Part shown: in pieces, positions 53,655 through 63,654 of the stretch
Numbering within the stretch: position 1 is the stretch's first letter
How the letters are laid out: each line of letters begins with the position of its first letter
From: JAHJQZ01 sp963676075
Lineage (GTDB): Bacteria; Pseudomonadota; Alphaproteobacteria; Rhizobiales; Devosiaceae
Assembly: GCA_963676075.2 (NCBI GenBank)
Contig: CAXXNZ010000014.1
Location: forward strand, 38,400-102,399
Reading direction: 5' to 3'
DNA: 64,000 nt
The notes under the pieces: generated by a model
Told to the model about the DNA's origin: nothing
The model's input: the letters and a program-made list of their open reading frames with translations, nothing else
The model's database searches: none
Made by a program: the position numbers and the translations under genes

Positions 53655-53692
53655 CACCCCAGTGTTGCACCGAAATGCTGGGGTGTTTTTTT
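53655..53692 (+). terminator. Terminator of the ectoine operon
   Basis: CACCCCAG pairs with CTGGGGTG around a 15-base loop, followed directly by seven T residues on the plus strand. 35 bases after ask. Confidence 0.88.
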
Positions 53693-53734
53693 GCTGTTTT
53701 CTGCCACGTTTCTGCGTTTTTCTGAAAACGCGCT

Positions 53735-54517
53735 CTAGCCGTCGATGAAGCCGTGTTCGAGTTCAGCTTCGAGCGCCAGCATCTGCTGCTCGGCATGGGC
53801 CATGTGCTCGACCATGATCCGATGCACCGCATCGGCATCGTTGGCCCTGAAGGCGGCAATCAGCTCGTGCTGGAATTCGATGCCGCGTTGCCTCAGAACG
53901 GGCTGAGGCTGGACGTAGATGTCGCGGCAGACGGCGAGGTCCTTCAGCAGCCGCTGCAGGAAGCGGACGTTGAAAGCCAGGATTGTGTTGTCGGAGTATT
54001 CCGCGACGACGGCATGGAAATCGAGTTCGGCCATGCGCTGGTTCCAGCGCTCCTCGGCATCGGTCGGCTCGTGGTCGTAGATGGCGATGATGTCTTCGAG
54101 GCGCTTCAGCGCCTTTTCATCGATATTCGCCATGGCGCTGACGGCGACCAACGGTTCGAGCACTTTCCTGAGGGCATAGATATCGGCGATGCTCACCTTG
54201 TTGGTGAAGATGTAATTGCCGAGAAGGCTCATGGCCCGGGATTCGGACATGCGTTCGACGAAGGCACCGCCGCCCGGACCGGTGCGGATGCGGACGAGCC
54301 CCTGCACTTCTAGCGATTTCAATGCCTCGCGCACCGTGCCCTTGGAGGCATGGTAGAGATCCATCAACTCGCGTTCCTGTGGCAGACGGTCGCCCGGCGT
54401 AAGGCCGTGCTCGACGATGGTGCGCTTGATCGCCTCGGCGATCTCGTCGGTGCGTTTCCTCAGGCGCTTGTGGGGCGCCGGTGGAAGAGGGATCGCATGG
54501 CTGATGTCGTCCGACAT
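53735..54517 (-). CDS. GntR-family (FCD) regulator of the peptide ABC operon
   Basis: 260 residues: GntR winged HTH (GDRLPQERELMDLYHASKGT, VREALKSLEVQGLVRIRTGP) and a C-terminal FCD domain (DFHAVVAEYSDNTILAFNVR) whose Asp/His residues usually bind a metal and a small acid. It is the last gene of the operon, 17 bases behind dppF-like; FCD regulators commonly respond to carboxylates or sugar acids. Its targets are probably the palindromes at 59839-59884 between the two arms. Confidence 0.88.
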   Translation of the reverse strand: MSDDISHAIPLPPAPHKRLRKRTDEIAEAIKRTIVEHGLTPGDRLPQERELMDLYHASKGTVREALKSLEVQGLVRIRTGPGGGAFVERMSESRAMSLLGNYIFTNKVSIADIYALRKVLEPLVAVSAMANIDEKALKRLEDIIAIYDHEPTDAEERWNQRMAELDFHAVVAEYSDNTILAFNVRFLQRLLKDLAVCRDIYVQPQPVLRQRGIEFQHELIAAFRANDADAVHRIMVEHMAHAEQQMLALEAELEHGFIDG

Positions 54518-54534
54518 ATGGGTGACGTCCAGGA

Positions 54535-55332
54535 CTAGAGGCGCGGAGCGCTGGCGATGAGGCGCTTTGTATAATCGTGTTCGGGTGCGGCGAACAGGCG
54601 TTCGGCCGGGCCGAGTTCGACGACCTCGCCAAGATACATCACCGCCACCCGGTCCGAGATCGCCTCGACCACGGCGAGATCGTGGCTGATGAACAGATAG
54701 GACAGATCGAAGTCCTTCTTGAGGTCTTCGAGCAGCAACAGCACCTGGGCCTGCACCGAAACATCGAGGGCCGAAACCGGTTCGTCGAGCACGAGAATCC
54801 GCGGCTCGGCGGCCAGCGCCCGGGCGATGGCGATGCGTTGCGCCTGCCCGCCGGAGAATTCGTGCGGGTAGCGCTCGATGGTATTTGCCGGCATGTTGAC
54901 CGCGTCGAGCAGTTCCTTCATGCGGGCCTTGCGCTTGTGCTCGTCATAGCCACGCAGCAGACGCAGGGGCGCTGACAGGGTCTGGCCGATGGTATTGCGT
55001 GGATTGAGCGAGGCGACGGGATCCTGGAAGACATATTGGATCATCTGCCCGAAGGCGCGTTCGCCCTCGGCGGCCAGCTCGCTCCAGGAGCGGCCGGCAA
55101 TGCGCATTTCGCCCGATGTCGGGGTTTCGAGCCCGACGAGCATGCGGGCCAGGGTCGATTTGCCCGATCCCGATTCCCCCACCACGGCCAGGGTCTCGCC
55201 GTGTTCGAGGGCAAGGGTCACGTCCCTGACCGCTTTGACCTCATGGGTTTTTCCGCCGAACAGAGTGCGCTGCCCACCAAAGGTCTTGGTGAGATTGGTC
55301 ATCCTGACCGCCTTGTTGCCTTCGCGCGCCAT
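54535..55332 (-). CDS. Peptide ABC transporter ATPase, DppF/OppF type
   Basis: 265 residues: Walker A VGESGSGKSTLARML, Q-loop MIQYVFQDPVASLNPRNTIG, signature FSGGQAQRIAIARALAA, Walker B ILVLDEPVSALD, H-loop LFISHDLAVVEAISDR. Shorter than DppF (about 330) because it lacks the C-terminal iron-sulfur/oligopeptide extension, as in many alphaproteobacteria. Two bases from the fusion gene upstream. Confidence 0.92.
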   Translation of the reverse strand: MAREGNKAVRMTNLTKTFGGQRTLFGGKTHEVKAVRDVTLALEHGETLAVVGESGSGKSTLARMLVGLETPTSGEMRIAGRSWSELAAEGERAFGQMIQYVFQDPVASLNPRNTIGQTLSAPLRLLRGYDEHKRKARMKELLDAVNMPANTIERYPHEFSGGQAQRIAIARALAAEPRILVLDEPVSALDVSVQAQVLLLLEDLKKDFDLSYLFISHDLAVVEAISDRVAVMYLGEVVELGPAERLFAAPEHDYTKRLIASAPRL

Positions 55333-55334
55333 GC

Positions 55335-57131
55335 TCAGGCCTCCTTTGCCGCAGCGCCGAGCGCACGGACATCATCGAGGAAGGCGCGGCCCTGCCCCGG
55401 CTTGGGCACGCAGGCGATCAGACGTTTGGTGTAGTCATGCTGCGGGTTGCGCAGCACCTCCTCGGTCTCTCCCGCCTCGACGATCTCACCGAAACGCATG
55501 ACCGCGACCTTGTCGCAGACCTCGGCGACGACGCCAAAATCATGGGTGATGAACAGAACGGCCAGGCCCCGTTCCTTCCTCAGGGTATCGAGCAGCCTGA
55601 GGATTTCGGCTTGCACCGTGACATCGAGGGCAGTTGTCGGCTCGTCGGCAATGAGGATTTCGGGATCGTTGGCAAGCGCCATGGCAATGCCGACGCGCTG
55701 ACGCTGGCCGCCGGACATCTCGTGCGGATAGGCATGGGCGCGTTGCGCGGCGTCGTTGATGCGCACGGTTTCGAGCAGCGAGACTGCCTTTTTCCACGCC
55801 TCGGTGCGCGACAGCGGCTGATGCGCCCGGATCGCCTCGCTGATCTGCTCGCCGACAGTGAACAGCGGATGCAGTGTCGTCAGCGGGTCCTGGAAAATGT
55901 AGGCAACCTTACCGCCGCGATAGGAGGTGATCTCGGTCTGCTTCTTGCCAAAAATATCCTCGCCGTCGACCTCGACGACACCGCCGGTGATGATGCCGGG
56001 CGGCGACGGCACCAGTCCCATCAGCGACAGCGCTGTCACCGATTTGCCCGATCCGGATTCGCCGATAAGGCCAAGGCACTCGCCCTTGCCGACCGAGAAG
56101 CTGACCTGTTTAACCGCCGGGAAGATGCCGTCGGTGATCTCGAAACCGGTTTCGAGTTTTTCGACATTGAGAGCAAGGGAAGAGTCCTTGAGCCCGGACG
56201 GCATGTTCTCGCGCTTGATCCGGGTCACCGCCATCGGCCGGCTCAAGGCGCCGGCCCTGAGACGCGGGTCGAGGGCGTCGCGCACGCCGTCACCGAGCAG
56301 GTTGATGGACATGACGATGATGAAGACCATGACGCCGGGCACCACGGCCACCATCGGCGCGGTGAACATCTGTGTGCGCGCCTCGCCAAGCATGGAACCG
56401 AGATCGGCCTGCGGTGGCTGCGCCCCAAGTCCGAGGAAGGAAAGGCCCGCCGTTTCGAGGATCATCCACCCCACCGTCGTCGACATGGTGATGACGATGA
56501 CCGGCAACACATTGGGCAGGATTTCGCTGAGGATGATCGAGATATGGCCCTTACCGGAAAGCCGCGCCGCGTCGACGAATTCGCGATGGGAAAGCCCGAC
56601 GGTGATGCCGCGGATATTGCGGGCAAAGAACGGGATATTAACCACGGCGATGGCGTAAAGCGCGTTCATCAGCCCGGGACCGAGCACAGCGACGATGGCC
56701 AGAGCCAGAAGGATGTAGGGAAAGGCCATGATCATGTCGATGCCGCGCATCAGGATATTGTCGGTGCGCCCGCCAGCATAACCGGCGACGAGCCCGATCA
56801 CCGAGCCGAAAAAGGCAGCGACCAGCGAAGCGGAAAAGCCGACAAGCAGCGACACCTGGGTGCCCCAGACGAGACGCGCAAGAACATCGCGGCCAAGATG
56901 GTCGGTACCGAGCAGATGCCCCTCGGCGCCGATCGGCTTCAGCCGATTGGCCAGTTCGGTTGCGTTCGGATCGGTGAGCGGCAGGATCGGCGCCAGCACG
57001 GCGATGAGGACAACGACGACCAGCACCCAGAAGCCGATGGCGGCCAGGGTGTTGTTCATCAGCAGTTCCCAGGCATTGGGCCGGCGGCTCTTGTCCTTGA
57101 CGGGGGCGGCGATCGCCGCTTCGGCGCTCAT
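55335..57131 (-). CDS. Fused DppC permease and DppD ATPase
   Basis: 598 residues in one uninterrupted frame from the ATG at 57129-57131, which overlaps the dppB stop by 4 bases. Residues 1-290 are a DppC permease: TM at about 30-50, GTDHLGRDVLARLVWGTQVS (typical loop), and the EAA motif region EFVDAARLSGKGH. Residues about 310-598 are a DppD ATPase: GESGSGKSVTALSLMG, YIFQDPLTTLHPLFT, MSGGQRQRVGIAMALA, ILIADEPTTALDVTVQ, and the OppD tail HDYTKRLIACVP. A short linker (ALSRPMAVTRIKREN) joins them. Opp/Dpp systems normally use separate proteins; similar fusions exist in some alphaproteobacteria. The frame remains open farther upstream to 57893, but that part is antisense-like reading of dppB. Confidence 0.88.
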   Translation of the reverse strand: MSAEAAIAAPVKDKSRRPNAWELLMNNTLAAIGFWVLVVVVLIAVLAPILPLTDPNATELANRLKPIGAEGHLLGTDHLGRDVLARLVWGTQVSLLVGFSASLVAAFFGSVIGLVAGYAGGRTDNILMRGIDMIMAFPYILLALAIVAVLGPGLMNALYAIAVVNIPFFARNIRGITVGLSHREFVDAARLSGKGHISIILSEILPNVLPVIVITMSTTVGWMILETAGLSFLGLGAQPPQADLGSMLGEARTQMFTAPMVAVVPGVMVFIIVMSINLLGDGVRDALDPRLRAGALSRPMAVTRIKRENMPSGLKDSSLALNVEKLETGFEITDGIFPAVKQVSFSVGKGECLGLIGESGSGKSVTALSLMGLVPSPPGIITGGVVEVDGEDIFGKKQTEITSYRGGKVAYIFQDPLTTLHPLFTVGEQISEAIRAHQPLSRTEAWKKAVSLLETVRINDAAQRAHAYPHEMSGGQRQRVGIAMALANDPEILIADEPTTALDVTVQAEILRLLDTLRKERGLAVLFITHDFGVVAEVCDKVAVMRFGEIVEAGETEEVLRNPQHDYTKRLIACVPKPGQGRAFLDDVRALGAAAKEA

Positions 57132-58075
57132 GTCTTCAGCCTCGGATCGAGCAATGACTGGGCGATGTCGGCAAGGAGGTTGAACAGCACATAGCTTGCC
57201 GCGACGACGAGGACGCCGCCCTGCACCAGAAGGATGTCGCGGGTCGAGATGGCGTTGACCAGCATGGCGCCGATACCCGGCCACTGGAACACGGTCTCGA
57301 TATAGACGGCACCACCGAGCACCAGGCCGGCCTGGATGCCGATCACCGGCACCACCGAAACAAGCGCCGACTTGAAGGCGTGGCGATAGATGACGGCGCG
57401 CTCGTCCAGCCCCTTGGCGCGGGCGGTGCGCACGTAATCCTGTCTCAAGACCTCCAGCATGGCGGTGCGCGTCAGTCGGGCGATGACACCCGTTGCCACC
57501 ACCGAGAGTGTTGTCGCCGGCAGGATCAGGTGTTTGGCGATATCCCAGATATCGCCGCCGCCATAGACCGCGACCATGCCCGAGGCCGGCAGCAGCCGCC
57601 ATTGCACGGCAAAGACCAGGATGAGCAGAAGGCCGAGGAAGAAGCTCGGCATGGAGATGCCGATCAGAACCAGGAAGGTGATGACGCGATCCGCCCAGGT
57701 GAACTGGCGGACGGCCGAGACGATGCCGGCCAGAAGACCGATGATCGAACAGGCGACCAGCGAGGTGCCGGCGAGAATGAGGGTGGCGCCGAAGCGATCG
57801 AGCACTTCGTCGAGCACGGGCCGATTGAGGATGTAGGAGCGGCCGAAATCGCCGTGCAGCAGATTGCCGACCCAGATGAAATACTGGTCCCACAAAGGCT
57901 GGTCGAGGCCGAGCTGCCGGTTGATGCGGGCGACGTTTTCCGGCGTGGCGAAGGCGCCGAGAATGGCCGTCGCCGGGTCGCCGGGAATGAGCGCCATGAT
58001 CAGGAAGACGATGACGGACAGTCCGATGAGGACGAGGATCATGGCCAGAAGGCGCTTGACGATATAGCCGGTCAT
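57128..58075 (-). CDS. Peptide ABC transporter permease, DppB type
   Basis: 315 residues, six TMs. N-terminal GYIVKRLLAMILVLIGLSVI and EAA-type loop YVRTARAKGLDERAVIYRHA are family hallmarks; LDQPLWDQYFIWVGNLLHGD is the characteristic N-terminal periplasmic segment. Separated from the binding-protein gene by 112 bases that include a hairpin. Confidence 0.93.
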   Translation of the reverse strand: MTGYIVKRLLAMILVLIGLSVIVFLIMALIPGDPATAILGAFATPENVARINRQLGLDQPLWDQYFIWVGNLLHGDFGRSYILNRPVLDEVLDRFGATLILAGTSLVACSIIGLLAGIVSAVRQFTWADRVITFLVLIGISMPSFFLGLLLILVFAVQWRLLPASGMVAVYGGGDIWDIAKHLILPATTLSVVATGVIARLTRTAMLEVLRQDYVRTARAKGLDERAVIYRHAFKSALVSVVPVIGIQAGLVLGGAVYIETVFQWPGIGAMLVNAISTRDILLVQGGVLVVAASYVLFNLLADIAQSLLDPRLKT

Positions 58076-58143
58076 CTTCTGCCCTTGTGTTGGCCTGTCT
58101 CAGGCGATTTCTGGATCCTGGCCACGCCAGGAAAGGGAAGAAA

Positions 58144-58169
58144 ATCCGGGGCAGTGGCCCGCCCCGGAT
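58144..58169 (-). terminator. Partial terminator/attenuator after the binding-protein gene
   Basis: ATCCGGGGC pairs with GCCCCGGAT around an eight-base loop; on the minus strand TTTTCTTCC follows. Such hairpins between a binding protein and its permeases lower expression of the downstream genes and stabilise the upstream mRNA. Confidence 0.65.
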
Positions 58170-58187
58170 CGAGTTTGGGAGGAGAAA

Positions 58188-59759
58188 TTACGGCTTGCTG
58201 ACGTTGTGCAGCAACAGGAAGGCCGACGGTTCGAGCGAGAACTCCTTCACCCGTGCCGAAGCGGCGGCGATCTGGTTGCCATTGGCAACGAAGGCCCAGG
58301 GCGCATCGTCATAAACGATGTCTTCCATTTCCTTGTAGAGCTTGGCACGCGTCGCCTGATCGGTTGCCTTGCGGGCTTGTTCAAGCAGAGCGTCGACCTT
58401 CGGGTTGGAATAATAGCCCGAATTGAACCCGCCCTTGTCCGGCCAGGCATCGGTCCTCAAAGCCAGGAACGGAAGCGTGTCCGGATCATTGGTGGTCCAG
58501 CTCATCTCGGCCATGTCGGCCTTGCCTTCGAGACCGGGGTTCACCTTGCCCAGGAACGTGTTCCACTCATAGGTCTCGATCTTGACCTTCAGGCCCACCG
58601 CTTCGAGGTCGGCCTGGATGGCCGTGCCCATCGGCACGGGGTCGAGCATGGAGGAACCACCTTCGGTGACATAGAAGATCACTTCAGCGCCTTCCTTGCC
58701 GGCTTCCTTGATCAGTTCCTTGGCCTTTTCCGGATCATAAGGATAGGGCTTCAAGGCGTCGTCATGGGCCCAGTTGAAGGCCGGCGGAATCGGACCGGCG
58801 GCAACCGTCGCGGTGCCCTGCAGCACGTTGTCGACCATCGACTGCTTGTTGATGGCATAGTTGACCGCCTGCCGGACGCGCTTGTCCGCCATCGGGCCTT
58901 CCTTGGCATTGAGGATCAGGAACCAGATCTGCGGCGTGTCCTGGGTGTAGATCTCGAAATTGGCGTCGTCCTTGAACGTCTTGACGTTGTCGGGCGGCAC
59001 TTCGGTCAGAAGATCGACACCACCGGAAAGCATCTCGGCGACGCGGGTGTTGGCGTCGGTGATCGGGCGGTAGATGACCGCGTCGAGCTTGGCAGCGCCA
59101 TCCCAGTAGTCGGGGTTCTTTTCCAGAACGACGCGGGTGTTGGACTGCCATTCCGCGAACTTGAACGGACCGGTGCCCGCGGGATGCCGACCGACATCCT
59201 TGCCGTATTCCTTGACTGCCGTGGGCGAGATGATCAGGCCCGGGGTGTAGGCAAGGTTGGACATGAACGGCGCATAGGGCTCGTTGAGCGTGAACTTGAC
59301 GGTCAGATCGTCAACCACCTCGACCTTTTCGATGGCCGAGAAGAAGAACGCCAGCGGGAACGGACCGGTGTCGGCATACTCGCTGTCCTCGTTCAGCATG
59401 CGGTCGAACTTGAACTTGACCGCATCGGCGTTGAACGGAGTGCCGTCGTGGAACTTGACGCCGTCGCGAAGGTGGAAGGTGTAGGTAAGGCCATCGTCCG
59501 AGATGTCCCAGCTCTTGGCGAGCGCGGGTTCAACCTCGAGCGTGCCGTGCTTGTAGCGCACCAGCCCGTCGTAGATGTTGAACACGATGCGGAAGTCGTT
59601 GACGGCGGTCACGGCATCCGGATCGAGCGACTTCGGTTCGGCGATCTGGCCGACGACAAGAACGTTGGGCGGGGTCTGCGACAGTGCCGGCTGGGCCAGG
59701 CCCGCCGCCAGCATCGCCGAAAAGGCCAATGCCGCTATCCCCTTGCTAATATTGAGCAT
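58188..59759 (-). CDS. Peptide/opine-type ABC solute-binding protein (SBP_bac_5)
   Basis: 523 residues with a Sec signal peptide (MLNISKGIAALAFSAMLAAG, cleavage likely after PALSQ or ALS). Family 5 blocks: PKSLDPDAVTAVNDFRIVFN, LAKSWDISDDGLTYTFHLRD then GVKFHDGTPFNADAVKF, and RVRQAVNYAINKQSMVDNVL. GGAGG is 5 bases before the ATG. It binds oligopeptides, opines or similar amides; the neighbouring amidohydrolases and formamidase favour an amide-type nutrient. Confidence 0.93.
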   Translation of the reverse strand: MLNISKGIAALAFSAMLAAGLAQPALSQTPPNVLVVGQIAEPKSLDPDAVTAVNDFRIVFNIYDGLVRYKHGTLEVEPALAKSWDISDDGLTYTFHLRDGVKFHDGTPFNADAVKFKFDRMLNEDSEYADTGPFPLAFFFSAIEKVEVVDDLTVKFTLNEPYAPFMSNLAYTPGLIISPTAVKEYGKDVGRHPAGTGPFKFAEWQSNTRVVLEKNPDYWDGAAKLDAVIYRPITDANTRVAEMLSGGVDLLTEVPPDNVKTFKDDANFEIYTQDTPQIWFLILNAKEGPMADKRVRQAVNYAINKQSMVDNVLQGTATVAAGPIPPAFNWAHDDALKPYPYDPEKAKELIKEAGKEGAEVIFYVTEGGSSMLDPVPMGTAIQADLEAVGLKVKIETYEWNTFLGKVNPGLEGKADMAEMSWTTNDPDTLPFLALRTDAWPDKGGFNSGYYSNPKVDALLEQARKATDQATRAKLYKEMEDIVYDDAPWAFVANGNQIAAASARVKEFSLEPSAFLLLHNVSKP

Positions 59760-59838
59760 GATTACCTCCGTTGGGGCAAAATTCGTTTGCGGCCGCCCCG
59801 GAGTTGGTGGACCGGTTGCGGCGACCGATCAAACATTA

Positions 59839-59854
59839 ATTTATCAGCATAAAT
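59839..59854. promoter_or_regulatory. Operator palindrome 1 (ATTTAT-N4-ATAAAT)
   Basis: ATTTATCAGCATAAAT, perfect six-base arms, in the space between the binding-protein gene and the DUF1028 gene. It repeats 30 bases to the right with the same arms and a different centre. Confidence 0.7.
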
Positions 59855-59868
59855 TCGACACGCAACCG

Positions 59869-59884
59869 ATTTATGCGTATAAAT
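59869..59884. promoter_or_regulatory. Operator palindrome 2 (ATTTAT-N4-ATAAAT)
   Basis: ATTTATGCGTATAAAT. Same arms as the site at 59839, centre-to-centre 30 bases, i.e. three helical turns, so two dimers would bind the same face of the DNA. It is 34 bases before the DUF1028 start and could repress both directions. The GntR/FCD regulator of the operon is the most likely reader. Confidence 0.7.
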
Positions 59885-59918
59885 TGACTATGGGGAAAAA
59901 GTCGGGCATCAAGCGCAC

Positions 59919-60581
59919 ATGACCTTTTCAATTGTTGCCCGCGATCCTGAAACCGGCAGCTTCGGCGTTGCCACAGCGACCGGCGGCCCCTGCGTCGGCG
60001 CTCTGGTGCCGCATACGAAAAATGGCGTCGGCGCCGTTGCCACCCAAGGCGACACCAACCCTTTTTACGGTCCCGACGGTCTGGCGCTGCTTGCCGACGG
60101 CGTGGCTGCGTCCGAGGTCGTCGACAGGCTGACCGGGGCGGACCCCGGCCGGGATCTTCGCCAGTTGCTGGTTATCAGCGCGTCCGGCGCGCCTGCCGCC
60201 TTTACCGGCAACGGCGCTACGCCTTCGGCCGGATCGGTGTGCGACGAGCATTTCGCCGTTGGCGGCAACATGCTGGCCAATGACAGTGTGATTGCCGCCG
60301 CCGCGTCTGCGTTCGCGGAAACGTCCGGATCGCTTGTCGATCGGCTCCTCGCAGCCATGCTCGCCGGCGAGGCAGCAGGCGGCGACCAGCGCGGCACCCG
60401 CTCGGCGGCACTGCTGGTCCATGGGAGCCAGGACTATCCCGAGGCCGATTGCCGGGTTGATCTTTCGGCCACGCCATTGGCGGATCTTGAGGCCGTGGTC
60501 GGGGCAGTCCGTTGGGGAAGCTATGCGGAATTTGCGTCATCACGCCCGCGGCGCGCTGCGTCGGGCCGGGAACGCAGATAG
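59919..60581 (+). CDS. DUF1028 family (Ntn-hydrolase-like) protein
   Basis: 220 residues. MTFSIVARDPETGSFGVATA is the conserved N-terminus of DUF1028, a Ntn-hydrolase-related family often found next to peptide/amide ABC transporters and amidohydrolases. GVGAVATQGDTNPFYGPDG and FAVGGNMLAND are further family blocks. A reaction is not assigned. It is 38 bases upstream of the M20 gene with which it is probably co-transcribed, diverging from the transporter operon. Confidence 0.85.
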   Translation: MTFSIVARDPETGSFGVATATGGPCVGALVPHTKNGVGAVATQGDTNPFYGPDGLALLADGVAASEVVDRLTGADPGRDLRQLLVISASGAPAAFTGNGATPSAGSVCDEHFAVGGNMLANDSVIAAAASAFAETSGSLVDRLLAAMLAGEAAGGDQRGTRSAALLVHGSQDYPEADCRVDLSATPLADLEAVVGAVRWGSYAEFASSRPRRAASGRERR

Positions 60582-60619
60582 CCTATCCGGACGGGCGCAA
60601 AAGCACATATGCTGGCGCC

Positions 60620-61801
60620 ATGGCCGACCCGGATATACCCTCCCCTGCTCCCATCCTCGGCAATCGCGACATCGTCGAGCTGATTGCCTGGCGGCACGAC
60701 CTGCACCGACACCCGGACCTGTCCGGCGACGAGGCCGACACGGCCAGCCGGGTTGCCGAGGTGCTGTCCGTGACCACGCCGGACCAACTCGTCAGCGGGC
60801 TTGGAGGCCATGGCGTTGCTGCTATCTATGAGGGTGCAGCGGAGGGGCCGACGATAATGATCCGCTCCGAGCTTGACGCCCTGCCGATCGCGGAACTGGG
60901 CGATCTGCCCTATCGCTCCGAGCGCCCTGGAAAGGCGCACTTGTGCGGCCACGACGGACACATGGCGGTTCTTGCCGGTGTTGCTCGATGGCTTGGGCGC
61001 AATCGTCCTCAAAAGGGCAGGGCGATCCTGTTGTTCCAACCCGCCGAGGAGGATGGAGCGGGGGCAGCGCGGGTGATCGCCGATGCGCGTTACGCCGATC
61101 TTGCACCGGATTTCTCACTGGCCTTGCACAACATGCCGGGCCTGCCGCTCGGGTCGGCGGTCGTGCGCAGCGGCATGATGAATTGCGCCTCGCGCGGCAT
61201 GAAAATCATTCTGAGCGGACGAACGGCTCATGCCGCCTCACCGGAGAACGGAATATCCCCGGTGCCCGCCCTCACCCATCTCGCTGCGGCGCTGACAGCG
61301 CTCGGCACGGGTGGATCGCAGACGCGTACGGATTACGCGCTGGTGACCGTCACCCATCTTCAGGCCGGCGAACCGGCCTTCGGCATTGCGCCGGGCCGGG
61401 CTGAACTCTGGGCGACGCTGAGGACCCAACGCGATGAGACCATGGCGGCGCTGGTGGCCCGTGCCGAAGCGGTCGTGAAGGAAATCGCCGACGCGGAAGG
61501 GCTCGGCTGCGAGATCAGCTATCACGATGTCTTCCGGCATTGCGAGAACGCGCCCGAGGCGGTGGCGATACTGGCAGAAGCGCTCGCGGCGGAAGATGTT
61601 CCGCTCGCCGACACCGAACTGCCGATGCGGGCTTCCGAGGATTTCGGTCGGTTCGGCGATCATGCCAAAGCGGCGATGATGCTCCTCGGTTCGGGAAGGG
61701 ACAGTCCGGCGCTGCACAACCCGGACTACGATTTCCCGGACGAGCTGATCGGTATCGGCGCCCGTATCTTCATCCGCTGCCTTCAGCATCATCTGTTCTG
61801 A
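60620..61801 (+). CDS. M20-family amidohydrolase (peptidase/aminoacylase type)
   Basis: 393 residues from MADPDIPSPA (the frame continues 36 codons upstream within the DUF1028 gene but is not credible there). Dinuclear zinc site: LCGHDGHMAVLAG, FQPAEEDGAGAARVI, and HNMPGLPLGS; dimerisation loop GRTAHAASPENGISP. This is the IAA-amino-acid hydrolase/hippuricase subgroup (YxeP/AbgB-like) which cleaves N-acyl amino acids. Cytoplasmic; would process the imported compound. Confidence 0.9.
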   Translation: MADPDIPSPAPILGNRDIVELIAWRHDLHRHPDLSGDEADTASRVAEVLSVTTPDQLVSGLGGHGVAAIYEGAAEGPTIMIRSELDALPIAELGDLPYRSERPGKAHLCGHDGHMAVLAGVARWLGRNRPQKGRAILLFQPAEEDGAGAARVIADARYADLAPDFSLALHNMPGLPLGSAVVRSGMMNCASRGMKIILSGRTAHAASPENGISPVPALTHLAAALTALGTGGSQTRTDYALVTVTHLQAGEPAFGIAPGRAELWATLRTQRDETMAALVARAEAVVKEIADAEGLGCEISYHDVFRHCENAPEAVAILAEALAAEDVPLADTELPMRASEDFGRFGDHAKAAMMLLGSGRDSPALHNPDYDFPDELIGIGARIFIRCLQHHLF

Positions 61802-61828
61802 TAGCGTCCGCTCACCGGGGCAGCGGTG

Positions 61829-63589
<1,761 letters not shown>

Positions 63590-63622
63590 TTTTGTTCCAG
63601 TACCTGTGTTCGTTTTTTGTGA

Positions 63623-63644
63623 GGGGGCGGCCGGAGCCGCCCCC
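63623..63644. repeat. Strong hairpin before the double-ATPase gene
   Basis: GGGGGCGG pairs with CCGCCCCC around CCGGAG. The T-rich tail (TGTTTTTGG) is on the plus strand only, whereas both neighbouring genes are read on the minus strand; so it may be an mRNA processing or stability element between the formamidase and ATPase genes rather than a terminator. Confidence 0.55.
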
Positions 63645-63654
63645 TGTTTTTGGT

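Noticed and set aside
57132..57893. Upstream extension of the DppC-DppD frame
   Set aside because: This part overlaps dppB in another frame, is Arg/His-rich and not membrane-like, while an ATG with a 4-base overlap to dppB fits the operon.
58087..58187. Small gene between dppB and the binding-protein gene
   Set aside because: The short frames here contain the attenuator hairpin and have no ribosome site.
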